Origin: Pseudonocardia sp. T1-2H | GTDB lineage: Bacteria > Actinomycetota > Actinomycetes > Mycobacteriales > Pseudonocardiaceae | Assembly: GCF_038039215.1 (NCBI RefSeq) | Contig: NZ_JBBPCL010000001.1 | Coordinates: forward strand, 6,076,001 to 6,140,000 | DNA length: 64,000 bases | Direction: 5' to 3' | In this document: positions 47,236 to 56,376 of the stretch, in pieces | Layout: each line of letters starts with the position of its first letter | Numbering within the stretch: the first letter of the stretch is position 1 | Made by a program: the position numbers and the translations under genes | The notes under the pieces: model-generated | What the model saw: the letters and a program-made list of their open reading frames with translations, nothing else | Databases searched by the model: none | Told to the model about the DNA's origin: nothing

Positions 47236-48777
47236 TCACCCGGCGGGGGCGGGGACCGCGATCCGGGTGGCCTCGGTGCGGCCGCGGAGGACGACGGAGT
47301 CCTCGACGCTCCAGCGCTCCGCCTCCCGCCCGCTCGCCAGTGACACCGCCGCGCCCGAGGCGACGACTCCGCCGGGCGCGGTCTTCGCCAGCTCGGTGAG
47401 CCGGGCGGCCTCGTTCACCGGGTCCCCGATCACCGTGTACTCGTAGCGGCGGACGTCCCCGACGTTGCCCGCGACGGCGTCCCCCGCGGAGACGCCGATG
47501 CCGGCGGTGAGGTCCGGCAGCTCCTCGGCCAGCCGTTCGGCCAGCTCCCGGCCCGCCGCCAGCGCGCACCCGGCGACGTCCGGAAGATGGTTCGGGGCGC
47601 CGAAGACGGCCAGCGCGGCGTCGCCCTCGAACTTGTTGATCCAGCCGCCGTGCCGCTCCACCACCTCGACGACCACGGCGAAGAACGCGTTGAGCACGCC
47701 CACGACCTCGGTCGGCGGGCGCTGCGCGGCCATTGCCGTCGACCCGACGAGATCGACGAAGAGCACCGCGACCCGTCGCACCTCGCCGCCGAGCTCCACC
47801 CCGTCCGACGCCGCCGCGGCCCGCGCGACCTCGTGCCCGACGTGCCGGCCGAACAGGTCCCGGATCCGCTCGCGCTCGGCGAGGCCCTCGGCCATGGTGT
47901 TGAACCCGGCCTGCAGCCGGCCGAGCTCGGTGTTGTCGTAGACGGGGACGCGGACGTCGAAGTCGCCCTGCTCCACCCGCTGCATCGCCCGCCGCACCGC
48001 GACCACCGGGTCCGAGGTCGCCCGCGCCGCCCCGATCGTCGTCAGCACCCCGGCCAGCAGCGCGCTCCCGCCGATGGCCAGCACCATCACCGCGAGCCGC
48101 TCCGCGGTGACGTCGCCGAACACCAGGGTCGCGATCCCCGCGAGCAGCAGCCCGCCGACCGGGACCGCGGTGCCGAGCGTCCAGAACAGCACCGCCCGCA
48201 CGAGCACGCCGGGGACGAACCTCCGCTGCCGGGGCGGGGTGCGGGACAGCACGCGGGAGGCGGCGCCGCGCAGGATCCGCTCGGTGAGCAGGTAGGACAG
48301 CGAGCAGGTCGCGATTGCGCCGATCGTGATCGTCTCGGCGATCTGCATGGCGAGCCGCGGGGAGAAGCGCAGGTTGAACAGTCCGAACAGGACGACGGCG
48401 CCGATCCAGAGCGTCGCCAGGATCGTGACGATCCGCAGCGGCCCGTAGAGCACGAGGTGGCGGATCCGGCGTTCCGGGTCCCTCCGCGCGGTGCGCCCCA
48501 GCCGGAACCGCAGGCTGCCCCACACGAACCCCAGCGGCACGCAGACCACGAGGTAGCCCGCGAACAGCAGCACGTTGACGACGCGGGCCCGCCCGGGATC
48601 GGCGAGCCCGCCCGTGGGGAGCACCCACGCCCCGAGCACGAACACGATCAGCGCGCCGCCGATGTTCGCCACCGCCACGACGGCAGCCAGCAGCAACCGG
48701 ACGGGCCAGCCAATGACCGAGCGTCCAGGTGTCAGGTCACGGCTGCGGGGGAGCGCAGGCGACGGCAGGTCCGCCAT
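47236..48777 (-). CDS. Membrane class III adenylate/guanylate cyclase with HAMP domain
   Basis: 513-aa cyclase of the type found as Rv1318c-Rv1320c and Rv3645 in mycobacteria. Six membrane segments occupy residues 25-280, then a HAMP linker (MQRVEQGDFDVRVPVYDN) and a C-terminal cyclase domain. Metal aspartates are in AVLFVDLVGST and FEGDAALAVFG. The substrate-selecting residues are the Lys of INKFEGD and Asp of TVIGDPVNEAARL, indicating ATP and cAMP, and the transition-state Asn/Arg lie in NEAARL. It is convergent with the catabolic operon. The signal sensed by the membrane part is unknown. Confidence 0.9.
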   Translation of the reverse strand: MADLPSPALPRSRDLTPGRSVIGWPVRLLLAAVVAVANIGGALIVFVLGAWVLPTGGLADPGRARVVNVLLFAGYLVVCVPLGFVWGSLRFRLGRTARRDPERRIRHLVLYGPLRIVTILATLWIGAVVLFGLFNLRFSPRLAMQIAETITIGAIATCSLSYLLTERILRGAASRVLSRTPPRQRRFVPGVLVRAVLFWTLGTAVPVGGLLLAGIATLVFGDVTAERLAVMVLAIGGSALLAGVLTTIGAARATSDPVVAVRRAMQRVEQGDFDVRVPVYDNTELGRLQAGFNTMAEGLAERERIRDLFGRHVGHEVARAAAASDGVELGGEVRRVAVLFVDLVGSTAMAAQRPPTEVVGVLNAFFAVVVEVVERHGGWINKFEGDAALAVFGAPNHLPDVAGCALAAGRELAERLAEELPDLTAGIGVSAGDAVAGNVGDVRRYEYTVIGDPVNEAARLTELAKTAPGGVVASGAAVSLASGREAERWSVEDSVVLRGRTEATRIAVPAPAG

Positions 48778-48808
48778 GGCGGGAGTGTAGGCCGAACGGC
48801 CGCGCACC

Positions 48809-48907
48809 ATGGAGCCACAACGCGCTCCTCGCACCCCGAACTCTCGCATTATGGAGCCACAACGCGCTTTTCAGGCCTCCGAGGTGGCGTTATGGCTCCA
48901 TAACGCA
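48809..48907. repeat. Cluster of repeat family C (ATGGAGCCACAACGCG)
   Basis: ATGGAGCCACAACGCGCT occurs at 48809-48826 and 48851-48868, and GCGTTATGGCTCCATAACGC, itself nearly palindromic, at 48888-48907. They fill the gap between the cyclase promoter and the end of the htdX-like gene. The copy at 1325-1363 belongs to the same family. Confidence 0.7.
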
Positions 48908-48919
48908 CAGTTCGGGAGG

Positions 48920-49744
48920 TCAGTGGACCTGGGCCGCGAGGTGGGCTGCGGAGGTGCGGCGGTTGCGGACGGACAGGTTCCAGCCGTCCCCGGCGCGCTG
49001 CGTCACCAGTTCCACCGCGGACGGCAGCAACAACGGCTTGCGGAACAGCACCTCGTACGTCGCCGCGTCCGGGACCCGGCCCTGCAGCGACGCGACCGCA
49101 CGGGCCGCCGTCCACATCCCGTGTGCAATGGCCCGCGGGAAGCCGAAGGCCCTGGCCGTCAACGGGTTCAGATGGATCGGGTTCACGTCCCCGCTGACCG
49201 CGGCGTACCGGCGGCCGGTGTCCTTCTCCACCCGCCAGACCGCGGATGCCGGTCCGTCCACGTCGGACACCTCGGGCATCTCCCCGGCGAGCCCGGTGGG
49301 TGCGGACGCGCCGCGGGCCAGGTACGTGCTCCGCCCGTCCCAAACCGGTTCACCGGCCACGGAGACGGCCGCGACCAGGTCCACCTGCGCGCCCTTGGGA
49401 TGAGCGGCGAACCGCTCCGCCCTCACCCGGACGTCGAGCCGCTCGCCGGCCCGGATCGCCCGGTGCGCGGTGATCCGGTTCCCGACGTGCACGAGCCCGG
49501 GCAGCGGCAGCGGGAACGCGCGGTCCGCCATCAGCTCGACCTGCAGCGGGAACGCGAGGACGTGCGGGTAGGTCAGCGGCAGGGTGTCGGTGAGCGCGAA
49601 CCCGCAGACCCGCGCGTAGTCCGCGAGATGCCCGAGATCGACGGCGAGACCCTCGCGGGCGATCTCCCGGTCCGGCAGCGTCTTCCCGCGGCCGGGGAGC
49701 ACCGCCCCGACCGCGGCCTTCGCGTACAGGGCTCCCAGAGCCAT
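48920..49744 (-). CDS. htdX: MaoC-like 3-hydroxyacyl thioester dehydratase (HtdX-like)
   Basis: 274-aa double hot-dog dehydratase. The N-terminal half is the degenerate fold; the C-terminal half has the catalytic motif YAAVSGDVNPIHLNPLTARAFG and AIAHGMWTAARAV. This is the layout of mycobacterial HtdX (Rv0241c). ATG 49744 overlaps the fabG4 stop. It lies immediately after fabG4 and fadA2, as in M. tuberculosis, consistent with a fatty-acid elongation or degradation set. Confidence 0.85.
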   Translation of the reverse strand: MALGALYAKAAVGAVLPGRGKTLPDREIAREGLAVDLGHLADYARVCGFALTDTLPLTYPHVLAFPLQVELMADRAFPLPLPGLVHVGNRITAHRAIRAGERLDVRVRAERFAAHPKGAQVDLVAAVSVAGEPVWDGRSTYLARGASAPTGLAGEMPEVSDVDGPASAVWRVEKDTGRRYAAVSGDVNPIHLNPLTARAFGFPRAIAHGMWTAARAVASLQGRVPDAATYEVLFRKPLLLPSAVELVTQRAGDGWNLSVRNRRTSAAHLAAQVH

Positions 49745-51098
49745 CACGCCCCCAGGATCGACTGGCCGCACACGCGCACGACCTGCCCGTTCACGCCGCC
49801 GCTCGAGGACTGCCCGAGCCAGCCGATCGTCTCCGCCACGTCGACCGGCAGGCCGCCCTGGCGGAGGCTGTTGACCCGGCGCCCGGCCTCCCGGGTGCCG
49901 AGCGGCATCTTCTGGGTCATCTCGGTCTCGATGAACCCCGGCGCGACGGCGTTGATCGTGGCCCCGCGCTCGGCGAACCTGGGCGCGTACGCCCGCACCA
50001 TGCCGATGATCCCGGCCTTGGACGCCGCATAGTTCGTCTGCCCGCGGTTGCCCGCGATCCCGCTCTGCGACGAGACGCAGACGATCCGGCCGGCCTCGTG
50101 CAGCGCCGTCTCGTCGGCGAGCAGCGCATCGTTGATCCGCAGCTGGGCGGCCAGGTTGACGGCCAGGACCGAGTCCCAGCGCCCCGCGTCCATGTTGGCC
50201 AGCAGCTTGTCCCGGGTGATCCCGGCGTTGTGCACCACCAGGTCCACGCCGCCGTGCCGCTCGCGCAGGTGCCCGAGGAGCCGCTCGGGCGCGTCGGCGG
50301 CGGTGATGTCCAGCTGTAGCGCGACACCCGCGGTGCGGTTGGCGACCTTCGCCAGGTTCTCCCCGCCCCCGGGATGTCGACGGCGACGATCGACGCCCCG
50401 TCCCGCGCCAGGGTGTCCGCGATGGCCGCGCCGATCCCGCGCGCGGCGCCGGTTACGACGGCGACCCGCCCGGCGAGCGGCCGGTCCGGGTCGATCGGGT
50501 CGTCCATCCCGACCGGGTCCTGCGGCGTCCCCACCGGCACCCCGACGTGCACGACCTGCCCGTCGACGTACGCGGAGCGCGCGGACAGGAAGAACCGCAC
50601 CGAGCTGTCGACGGCGGCGGGCAGCGCGTCCGCAGCGACGACCAGTAGGTTCGCGGTCGCACCCGCCCGCAGCTCCTTGCCGATCGAGCGGACCAGCCCG
50701 TCGAGGGCCTGGGCGACGGCGGCAGCTTCCCCCGTCGACGCTTCGGACGGCTCGGGCCCGAGCACGAGCAGCCGGCCCGACGGCGCGATCTTCCGCACCG
50801 CCGGCGTCAGGATCTGCTGGGCCGCGGCGAGGTCGGCGAGGGACGCGGCGGCCGTCAGGTCGAGGACGACGGCGGCGAGCTTCTCCTCGCCGGCGCTCTC
50901 GACGACGCCCTGCCCGGACTCCTCGACGAGCGCGGCGATCGGCTTCGCGAACCGGCCCGCGCCCACGCCGGTGACCAACGCGGGGCCCGGGAGCAGGGGT
51001 TGGCCGGGCTCGTGGCGGCGGAGCACGGGAACCCGCGGCACGCCGAGCCGGCCGGCGATGCCGGTGTTGGAGAAGTCCCGCAGACGGTCGTTGCTCAT
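49744..51098 (-). CDS. fabG4: 3-oxoacyl-ACP/CoA reductase FabG4-like, frameshifted in this sequence
   Basis: About 451 aa when repaired, the length of the high-molecular-weight FabG4 (Rv0242c). The N-terminal 200 residues form a flavodoxin-like domain. Then follows an SDR domain with [15 protein letters not shown] and, in the other frame, [35 protein letters not shown]. The C run 50361-50364 is one base short; restoring it gives [14 protein letters not shown] across the junction. ATG 51098 has GGAGGAGAG upstream. NADH-dependent reduction of 3-ketoacyl thioesters is expected. Confidence 0.88.
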
Positions 51099-51132
51099 CT
51101 CTCCTCCACCGAAAAGATCATGTCGTCGGTCC

Positions 51133-52428
51133 TCACTTCGCAGCCTCCAGGATCGCGACGACGCCCTGCCCGCCCGCGGCGCAGATCGAGATGAGCCCCC
51201 GCCCGGAGCCCTTCTCGTGCAGGGCCTTCGCCAGCGACGCGACGATCCGTCCGCCCGTCGCGGCGAAGGGGTGCCCCGCGGCGAGCGAGGAGCCGTTGAC
51301 GTTGAGCCTGCTGCGGTCGATCGAGCCGAGCGGGCTGTCCAGCCCGAGCCGCTCCTTGCTGAACGCCGGGTCCTCCCAGGCCTTCAACGTGGCGAGCACG
51401 GTGGACGCGAAGGCCTCGTGGATCTCGTAGAAGTCGAAGTCCTGCAAGGTGAGCCCGTTGCGCTCGAGCAGCCGCGGGACGGCGTGGACGGGCGCGGTGA
51501 GCAGCCCGTCCCGGCCGTGCACGTAGTCCACGGCGGCGGTCTCGGCGTCCACGAAGTGCGCCAGGACCGGGAGCTTGTGCTCGGCGGCCCACTCGTCCGA
51601 ACCGAGCAGGACCAGCGCGGAGCCGTCCGTGAGCGGGGTCGAGTTCCCGGCCGTCATCGTCACGTCCTCGCCGCGGCCGAACACGGGCTTCAGCTTCGCG
51701 AGCTTCTCGACGCTGCTGTCCGGGCGCAGGTTGTCGTCCCGCGTGAGCCCCAGGTACGGCGTGACGAGGTCGTCGAAGAAGCCGCGGTCGTAAGCGGCGG
51801 CGAGGTGCCGGTGGCTGGCGGCGGCCAGCTCGTCCTGCGCCTCGCGAGAGACACCCCACTCCTTCGCGGTGATCGCCGCGTGCTCGCCCATGGACAGGCC
51901 GGTGCGCGGCTCGGAGTTCTGCGGGATCTCCGGGACGATCTGGCCGGGGCGCAGCTTGCCCAGCAGCTTCAGCCGGGCGCTCGCGCTCCGGGCGCCGTTG
52001 AGCGCCACCAGGATCCGGCGGAGGTCCTCGTTGACGGCGATCGGCGCGTCGCTCGCGGTGTCCACACCCCCCGCGACGCCGCTCTCGATCTGCCCCAGCT
52101 TGATCTTGTTGGAGACGGCGATGGCGGCCTCGAGACCGGTGCCGCAGGCCTGCTGGACGTCGTAGGCCGGGGTCGACGGGGCGAGCCGGCTGCCGAGCAC
52201 GGCCTCGCGGGTGAGGTTGAAGTCCCGGGAGTGCTTGAGCACCGCCCCGGCGACCACCTCACCGAGGCGCTCGCCGGCCAGCCCGTAGCGGGCCACCAGC
52301 CCGTCGAGCGTGGCGGTGAGCATGTCGAGGTTCGACGCGCGGGCGTACTTGCCGTTGGCGCGCGCGAAGGGGATCCGGTTGCCCCCGATCACCGCGGCCT
52401 GGCGGGTCTGACGAGTCTTCGCGGCCAT
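51133..52428 (-). CDS. fadA2: Acetyl-CoA acetyltransferase (FadA2-like thiolase)
   Basis: 431-aa thiolase. The nucleophile Cys is in VQQACGTGLEAA, the His residues in EIHEAFAST and GHPFAATGGR, and the second Cys in ISICAAGGQG. The first gene of the fadA2-fabG4-htdX unit, matching mycobacterial Rv0243-Rv0241c in content though all three are co-directional here. The divergent TetR and acyl-CoA oxidase-like genes start about 110 bp away, with palindromic GTAC words between. Confidence 0.9.
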   Translation of the reverse strand: MAAKTRQTRQAAVIGGNRIPFARANGKYARASNLDMLTATLDGLVARYGLAGERLGEVVAGAVLKHSRDFNLTREAVLGSRLAPSTPAYDVQQACGTGLEAAIAVSNKIKLGQIESGVAGGVDTASDAPIAVNEDLRRILVALNGARSASARLKLLGKLRPGQIVPEIPQNSEPRTGLSMGEHAAITAKEWGVSREAQDELAAASHRHLAAAYDRGFFDDLVTPYLGLTRDDNLRPDSSVEKLAKLKPVFGRGEDVTMTAGNSTPLTDGSALVLLGSDEWAAEHKLPVLAHFVDAETAAVDYVHGRDGLLTAPVHAVPRLLERNGLTLQDFDFYEIHEAFASTVLATLKAWEDPAFSKERLGLDSPLGSIDRSRLNVNGSSLAAGHPFAATGGRIVASLAKALHEKGSGRGLISICAAGGQGVVAILEAAK

Positions 52429-52511
52429 GAGCCCTTCTCTCCTGTGGGGGTGCCCTGCCTGTCCCGGTGCCCTGTCCTGTCCGGGTGAACAGCATTACCC
52501 ACGAGTAGCTT

Positions 52512-52532
52512 GTACCCAAAGTACACGGTACT
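52512..52532. promoter_or_regulatory. Candidate TetR operator between fadA2 and TetR
   Basis: GTACCCAAAGTAC (52512-52524) and AGTACACGGTACT (52520-52532) are two overlapping inverted repeats just before the TetR gene. TACTGT at 52529-52534 could be the -10 of a leaderless TetR transcript starting at ATG 52542. The position suggests autoregulation and control of the divergent fadA2 unit. Confidence 0.55.
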
Positions 52533-52541
52533 GTGAGTTTC

Positions 52542-53201
52542 ATGAAGACCGCCCGGGACCGTCGGGACAGCCGGTGGGACACCCACCGGGAGCAGCGGCG
52601 TGTCGAGCTGGTCGCCGCCACCATCACCGCGGTCCGCCGGCACGGCGCGGGTGTCGGCATGGACGACATCGCCGCCGAGGCCGGCACCAGCAAGACCGCC
52701 GTCTACCGGCACTTCCGCGACCGCACCGGCCTGTACGTGGCCGTGTGCGAGACCGTCGCGAAGGTCCTCGTCGGACAGATCCGCAAGGCCACGGACCGGG
52801 AGTTCGGCGCCTCCGGACGCGGGCCCCGCTTCGCCCTCTCCGAAGGTATCGACGCCTACCTGCGACTGATCGAGTCGGACCGTGAGGTCTACCTGTTCGT
52901 GGTACACCGGCCGCTCCTCGATCCCGCGGTCCACGCCGCGGACCCCGTGACCGACCTCGTCGCCATGATCGGCGACCACGTCGCCGGCGTGATCGCGAAG
53001 CAGTTCCGCCGCAACGGCCACGACGACCCCGCCCGCGCCCGCTCGTGGGGGCACGGCCTCGTCGGCCTGGTCCGCGGTGCCGCGGACGACTGGATCACTC
53101 GGCCCGACGGCACCACCCGCGACGAGCTCACCGCCCGTCTCACCGACCTCGCCTGGGCCGGACTCGCCGGCCCGGCACCCTCCCCGGAGGTGACCGCATG
53201 A
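52542..53201 (+). CDS. TetR/AcrR family regulator of the fadA2/acyl-CoA oxidase locus
   Basis: 219-aa repressor. The HTH is VELVAATITAVRRHG followed by MDDIAAEAGTSKTAVYRHF. The C-terminal domain includes YLFVVHRPLLDP and WGHGLVGLVRGAADDW, seen in many TetR proteins linked to fatty-acid genes. I favour ATG 52542 over GTG 52533 because a TACTGT -10 ends 7 nt before it. Its stop overlaps the start of the downstream oxidase-like gene, so both are co-transcribed. Confidence 0.85.
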   Translation: MKTARDRRDSRWDTHREQRRVELVAATITAVRRHGAGVGMDDIAAEAGTSKTAVYRHFRDRTGLYVAVCETVAKVLVGQIRKATDREFGASGRGPRFALSEGIDAYLRLIESDREVYLFVVHRPLLDPAVHAADPVTDLVAMIGDHVAGVIAKQFRRNGHDDPARARSWGHGLVGLVRGAADDWITRPDGTTRDELTARLTDLAWAGLAGPAPSPEVTA

Positions 53202-55138
53202 CCGCCACACCCTCAGTAGAAGCACTCCGCACCGTTCTCGACGGCCGCTGGGCGAACGTCCGCGAGGACGTCCGATCCCGGATGGGCCTGTTCCGGCCCG
53301 CGAACCCGGACCTGAGCACCGAGGAGTACCGCGCCCGCGTCCTCGAGCTCGTCGAGGAGCTCGCGAAGACCGGGCACCCGCACACCGGGTTCGCCGAGGA
53401 GTACGGCGGCAAGGGCGACGTCGGCGGGGTCGTCGTCGCCTTCCAGGCCCTCGGCTACGGCGACCTGTCCCTCCTGGTCAAGGCGGGCGTGCAGTGGGGC
53501 CTGTTCGGTGGCGCCGTGCAGGTCCTCGGCACCAAGCGTCACCATGACGAGTACCTGCGCCGGATCATGGACGGCGAGCTGCTCGGCTGCTTCGCGATGA
53601 CCGAGACCGGCCACGGGTCGGACGTCCAGCACCTGCGTACGACCGCGACCTACGACCCGTCGACGCGCGAGTTCGTGATCGACACTCCGGAGCCCGGGGC
53701 GCGCAAGGACTACATCGGCAACGCCGCGCGGGACGGGCGGATGGCCGTCGTGTTCGCACAGCTGGTCACCGAGGGCACCTCGCACGGCGTGCACGCGTTC
53801 CTGACTCCGATCCGGGACGACGAGGGCAAGGCCGTGCCCGGTGTCGAGATCTCCGACTGCGGGCAGAAGGCCGGGCTGAACGGCGTCGACAACGGCCGCC
53901 TCACGTTCGACCACGTGCGCGTGCCGCGGGAGGCGCTGCTCAACCGGTTCGCGGATGTGGCCGAGGACGGCACCTACTCGAGCTCGATCGAGAACGAGAA
54001 CCGCCGGTTCTTCACGATGCTCGGCACCCTGGTCCGCGGCCGGATCAGCGTCGCGGGCGGCGCCGGCAGCGCCGCCCAGAAGGCGCTGGCCATCGCGATC
54101 CGCTACGGCGAGAAGCGCAGGCAGTTCAGCGACCCGGCCTCCGGTGAGGAGGTGGTGGTCCTGGACTACCGCGCCCACCAGCGCAAGCTGCTCCCGACGC
54201 TCGCCACGACCTACGCCCTGCAGTTCGCCCAGGACGATCTGGTGGCCGAGATGCACCGGCTGCAGTCGCCCGGCGCCCCGGAGGACGAGGCCGCACAGCG
54301 CGAGCTGGAGAACCGCGCGGCCGGGCTCAAGGCCGTGGGGACCTGGCACGCGACGGCCACGATCCAGGCCTGCCGCGAGGCCTGCGGCGGGGCGGGCTAC
54401 CTGTCCGAGAACCTGATCCCGCAGCTCAAGGCGGACACGGACGTCTTCACGACGTTCGAGGGTGACAACACCGTGCTTCTGCAGCTCGTCGGCAAGGGGC
54501 TCCTCGGGGACTACAGCAAGCGGGTCGGGAAGCTCGGCCCGCTCGGCATCGCCCGGTTCGCCGGGGAGCAGGTGCTGGCGTCGGTGACCGAGCGGACCGG
54601 CGCCAACAAGCTCCCGAGCAGGCTGCCCGGGCGTGGCTTCGCGCCGCGGGACCGCGCGCAGCAGCGGAAGCTGATCACGGACCGCGCCGAGCACCTGCTC
54701 GCCGGCCTCGCCCGCCGGATGCGGCCCGCGCTGAAGAAGGGCGCGGACCAGTTCGGGATCTTCAACGCCGCCCAGGACCACATGCTCGCCGCGGCCCGCG
54801 CGCACGTCGACGCGCTGGTGTTCGAGTCCTTCGTGGACGCGATCGGGCGCGTGACGGACCCGGCGGTGCGGGCGCTGCTCGAGACGATCTGCGACCTGCA
54901 CGCGCTCGCGGTGATCGAGCGGGACCGGGCGTGGTTCCTGGAGCACGGGCGGCTCACCGCCGCCGAGAGCCGGGCCGTCACGGGCGCCGTCAACGACCTC
55001 TGCGCGGAGCTGCGGCCGCACGCCCGGCTCCTGGTCGACGCCTTCGGGATCCCGGAGGGCTGGCTCGCCTGCCCGATCCTGGCGGACGAGAGTGCCACGG
55101 AGGCCGACTCCGAGCCCGTCCCGTCCATGGTGGGCTGA
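53198..55138 (+). CDS. Acyl-CoA oxidase-type acyl-CoA dehydrogenase
   Basis: 646-aa flavoprotein with the layout of acyl-CoA oxidases and not the 380-aa dehydrogenases. Characteristic segments are LGCFAMTETGHGSDVQHLRT, ARKDYIGNAARDG, ACGGAGYLSENLIPQLKAD, and FEGDNTVLLQLVGKGLL with the catalytic Glu. An extra C-terminal helical domain follows. ATG 53198 has CCGGAGG upstream and overlaps the TetR stop. Whether it passes electrons to oxygen or to ETF cannot be read from sequence. A palindromic repeat starts 8 nt past its stop. Confidence 0.87.
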   Translation: MTATPSVEALRTVLDGRWANVREDVRSRMGLFRPANPDLSTEEYRARVLELVEELAKTGHPHTGFAEEYGGKGDVGGVVVAFQALGYGDLSLLVKAGVQWGLFGGAVQVLGTKRHHDEYLRRIMDGELLGCFAMTETGHGSDVQHLRTTATYDPSTREFVIDTPEPGARKDYIGNAARDGRMAVVFAQLVTEGTSHGVHAFLTPIRDDEGKAVPGVEISDCGQKAGLNGVDNGRLTFDHVRVPREALLNRFADVAEDGTYSSSIENENRRFFTMLGTLVRGRISVAGGAGSAAQKALAIAIRYGEKRRQFSDPASGEEVVVLDYRAHQRKLLPTLATTYALQFAQDDLVAEMHRLQSPGAPEDEAAQRELENRAAGLKAVGTWHATATIQACREACGGAGYLSENLIPQLKADTDVFTTFEGDNTVLLQLVGKGLLGDYSKRVGKLGPLGIARFAGEQVLASVTERTGANKLPSRLPGRGFAPRDRAQQRKLITDRAEHLLAGLARRMRPALKKGADQFGIFNAAQDHMLAAARAHVDALVFESFVDAIGRVTDPAVRALLETICDLHALAVIERDRAWFLEHGRLTAAESRAVTGAVNDLCAELRPHARLLVDAFGIPEGWLACPILADESATEADSEPVPSMVG

Positions 55139-55145
55139 CGCCCCT

Positions 55146-55185
55146 GTGCGCGGAAATCGTTGCCAGGGCGACGGTTTCCGCGCAC
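55146..55185. repeat. Palindromic repeat family A, copy after the acyl-CoA oxidase gene
   Basis: GTGCGCGGAAA (55146-55156) and TTTCCGCGCAC (55175-55185) pair perfectly around an 18-nt centre (TCGTTGCCAGGGCGACGG), which itself can pair in part (CGTTGCC/GGCGACG). Placed 8 nt after the stop codon as a terminator would be. Confidence 0.75.
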
Positions 55186-55278
55186 GAGCGGCCGTTCGCG
55201 AGCCGGTAGATCGGTGCGGTGTCCATGCCCACCACGACTCCATACCCCCAGCCGGTATTTCTGGCCTATCGTCGGACC

Positions 55279-55947
55279 GTGGCCGTCGTCAGACCCGTGA
55301 CCGATCTCCGCGCGGTGCGCGCCGTCCTGTTCGACATGGACGGGACACTCGTGAACTCCGACGCCGCCGTGGAACGGGCGTGGCGCACCTGGGCGGGCGA
55401 GTACGGCGTCGATCCGGAGCGGGTGATCCGCGTCGGGCACGGCCGGCCGTCGTGGGACACGATCCGCGAGGTCTGCCCGGACCTCGACGACGCGGAGAAC
55501 GCCCGCGCGGGGGTGCGCCAGCTCGAGCTGCAGTACACCGATCTTGCCGACGTCGTCGCGACGGCGGGCACGCACCGCCTCCTCGCGACGCTGACGCTCC
55601 CCTGGGCGATCGTCACCAGCGCCGACCGGAGGTTGACGGCCGCGCGTCTCGGCGCCGCAGGGATCACGCCGCCGAAGGTGGTGATCACCAGCGAGGACGT
55701 CGTGCGGGGCAAGCCCGATCCGGACGGCTACCTGCAGGCGGCGGCCGCGCTGGGCGTCCCGCCGGAGGCGTGCCTGGTCGTCGAGGACGCGGACGCGGGG
55801 CTCGCCGCCGCCCGGGCCGCGGGTGCGCGGACCGCCGCACTGCGGGGCCTCGCCGGCGACGTCCCGATCAAGACGCTCGACGACCTCGTCCCCCTGCTCA
55901 CCCGCCGGGTCGGTCCCGGGCGACGATCTCGGGCACCCGGTCGTTGA
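55279..55947 (+). CDS. HAD-superfamily sugar phosphatase / phosphoglycolate phosphatase-like
   Basis: About 222-aa HAD-IA hydrolase. Motif I is VLFDMDGTLVNSD with the nucleophile Asp. Motif II is the Ser/Thr in AIVTSADRRL, motif III the Lys in VRGKPDPDGYLQAA, and motif IV the acids in CLVVEDADAGLAAARAAG. The frame is open to 55219, but GTG 55279 or GTG 55297 fits the family N terminus better. Likely removes phosphate from a sugar phosphate such as glycerol or glucose derivatives. Its last 50 bases overlap the convergent HxlR gene. Confidence 0.82.
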   Translation: MAVVRPVTDLRAVRAVLFDMDGTLVNSDAAVERAWRTWAGEYGVDPERVIRVGHGRPSWDTIREVCPDLDDAENARAGVRQLELQYTDLADVVATAGTHRLLATLTLPWAIVTSADRRLTAARLGAAGITPPKVVITSEDVVRGKPDPDGYLQAAAALGVPPEACLVVEDADAGLAAARAAGARTAALRGLAGDVPIKTLDDLVPLLTRRVGPGRRSRAPGR

Positions 55948-56278
55948 TCCAGCCGATCAGGCCCGCGAGGTGTTCGGTGAGCCCCCGGCCCAGCTCGGTG
56001 AGGCTGTAGGTCACCTGCGGCGGCGCGGTGGCGGCGACGACCCGGTTCACGAAGCCGTCGGACTCGAGCGTCCGGAGCGTCTGCGCCAGCATCTTCTCGC
56101 TGACCCCGCCGACCTCCCGGCGCAGCGCGCTGAAGCGCAGCTCGTTCCGCGACAGTGCGACGAGCACGAGCACCGCCCACTTGGACGTCACGTGGTCCAG
56201 GACGGCGCGCGCCGGGCAGTTCTTGTCGAACGCGTCACCCGGGCCGGGCCACCTGACCGCCTCCACCTGCGCGCTCAC
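55898..56278 (-). CDS. HxlR/DUF24 family redox-type regulator (QorR-like)
   Basis: 126-aa winged-helix regulator. The conserved single Cys is C21 in DKNCPARAVLDHV, the thiol that senses quinones or oxidants in this family. The HTH is LRFSALRREVGGVSEKMLAQ with LRTLESDGFVNRVV and the typical VTYSLTELGR. It is divergent from a QorB-like quinone reductase gene, the same pairing as E. coli ytfH/ytfG and the QorR system of Corynebacterium. Confidence 0.87.
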   Translation of the reverse strand: MSAQVEAVRWPGPGDAFDKNCPARAVLDHVTSKWAVLVLVALSRNELRFSALRREVGGVSEKMLAQTLRTLESDGFVNRVVAATAPPQVTYSLTELGRGLTEHLAGLIGWINDRVPEIVARDRPGG

Positions 56279-56308
56279 GTCTGCTCCGTGTCCTTACCGA
56301 AAGGTACG

Positions 56309-56329
56309 TACTTACCAGAAGTGAGTACA
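56309..56329. promoter_or_regulatory. Candidate QorR-type operator
   Basis: GTACTTAC-CAGAA-GTGAGTAC is a near-perfect inverted repeat (one mismatched pair) midway between the divergent HxlR and QorB-like genes. A smaller one, TACC-GAAA-GGTA, lies next to it at 56296-56307. Confidence 0.7.
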
Positions 56330-56376
56330 TCACCGTAGCGTCGCAAGCGCAACGAACCGAGGAGAGGAACACAGAG

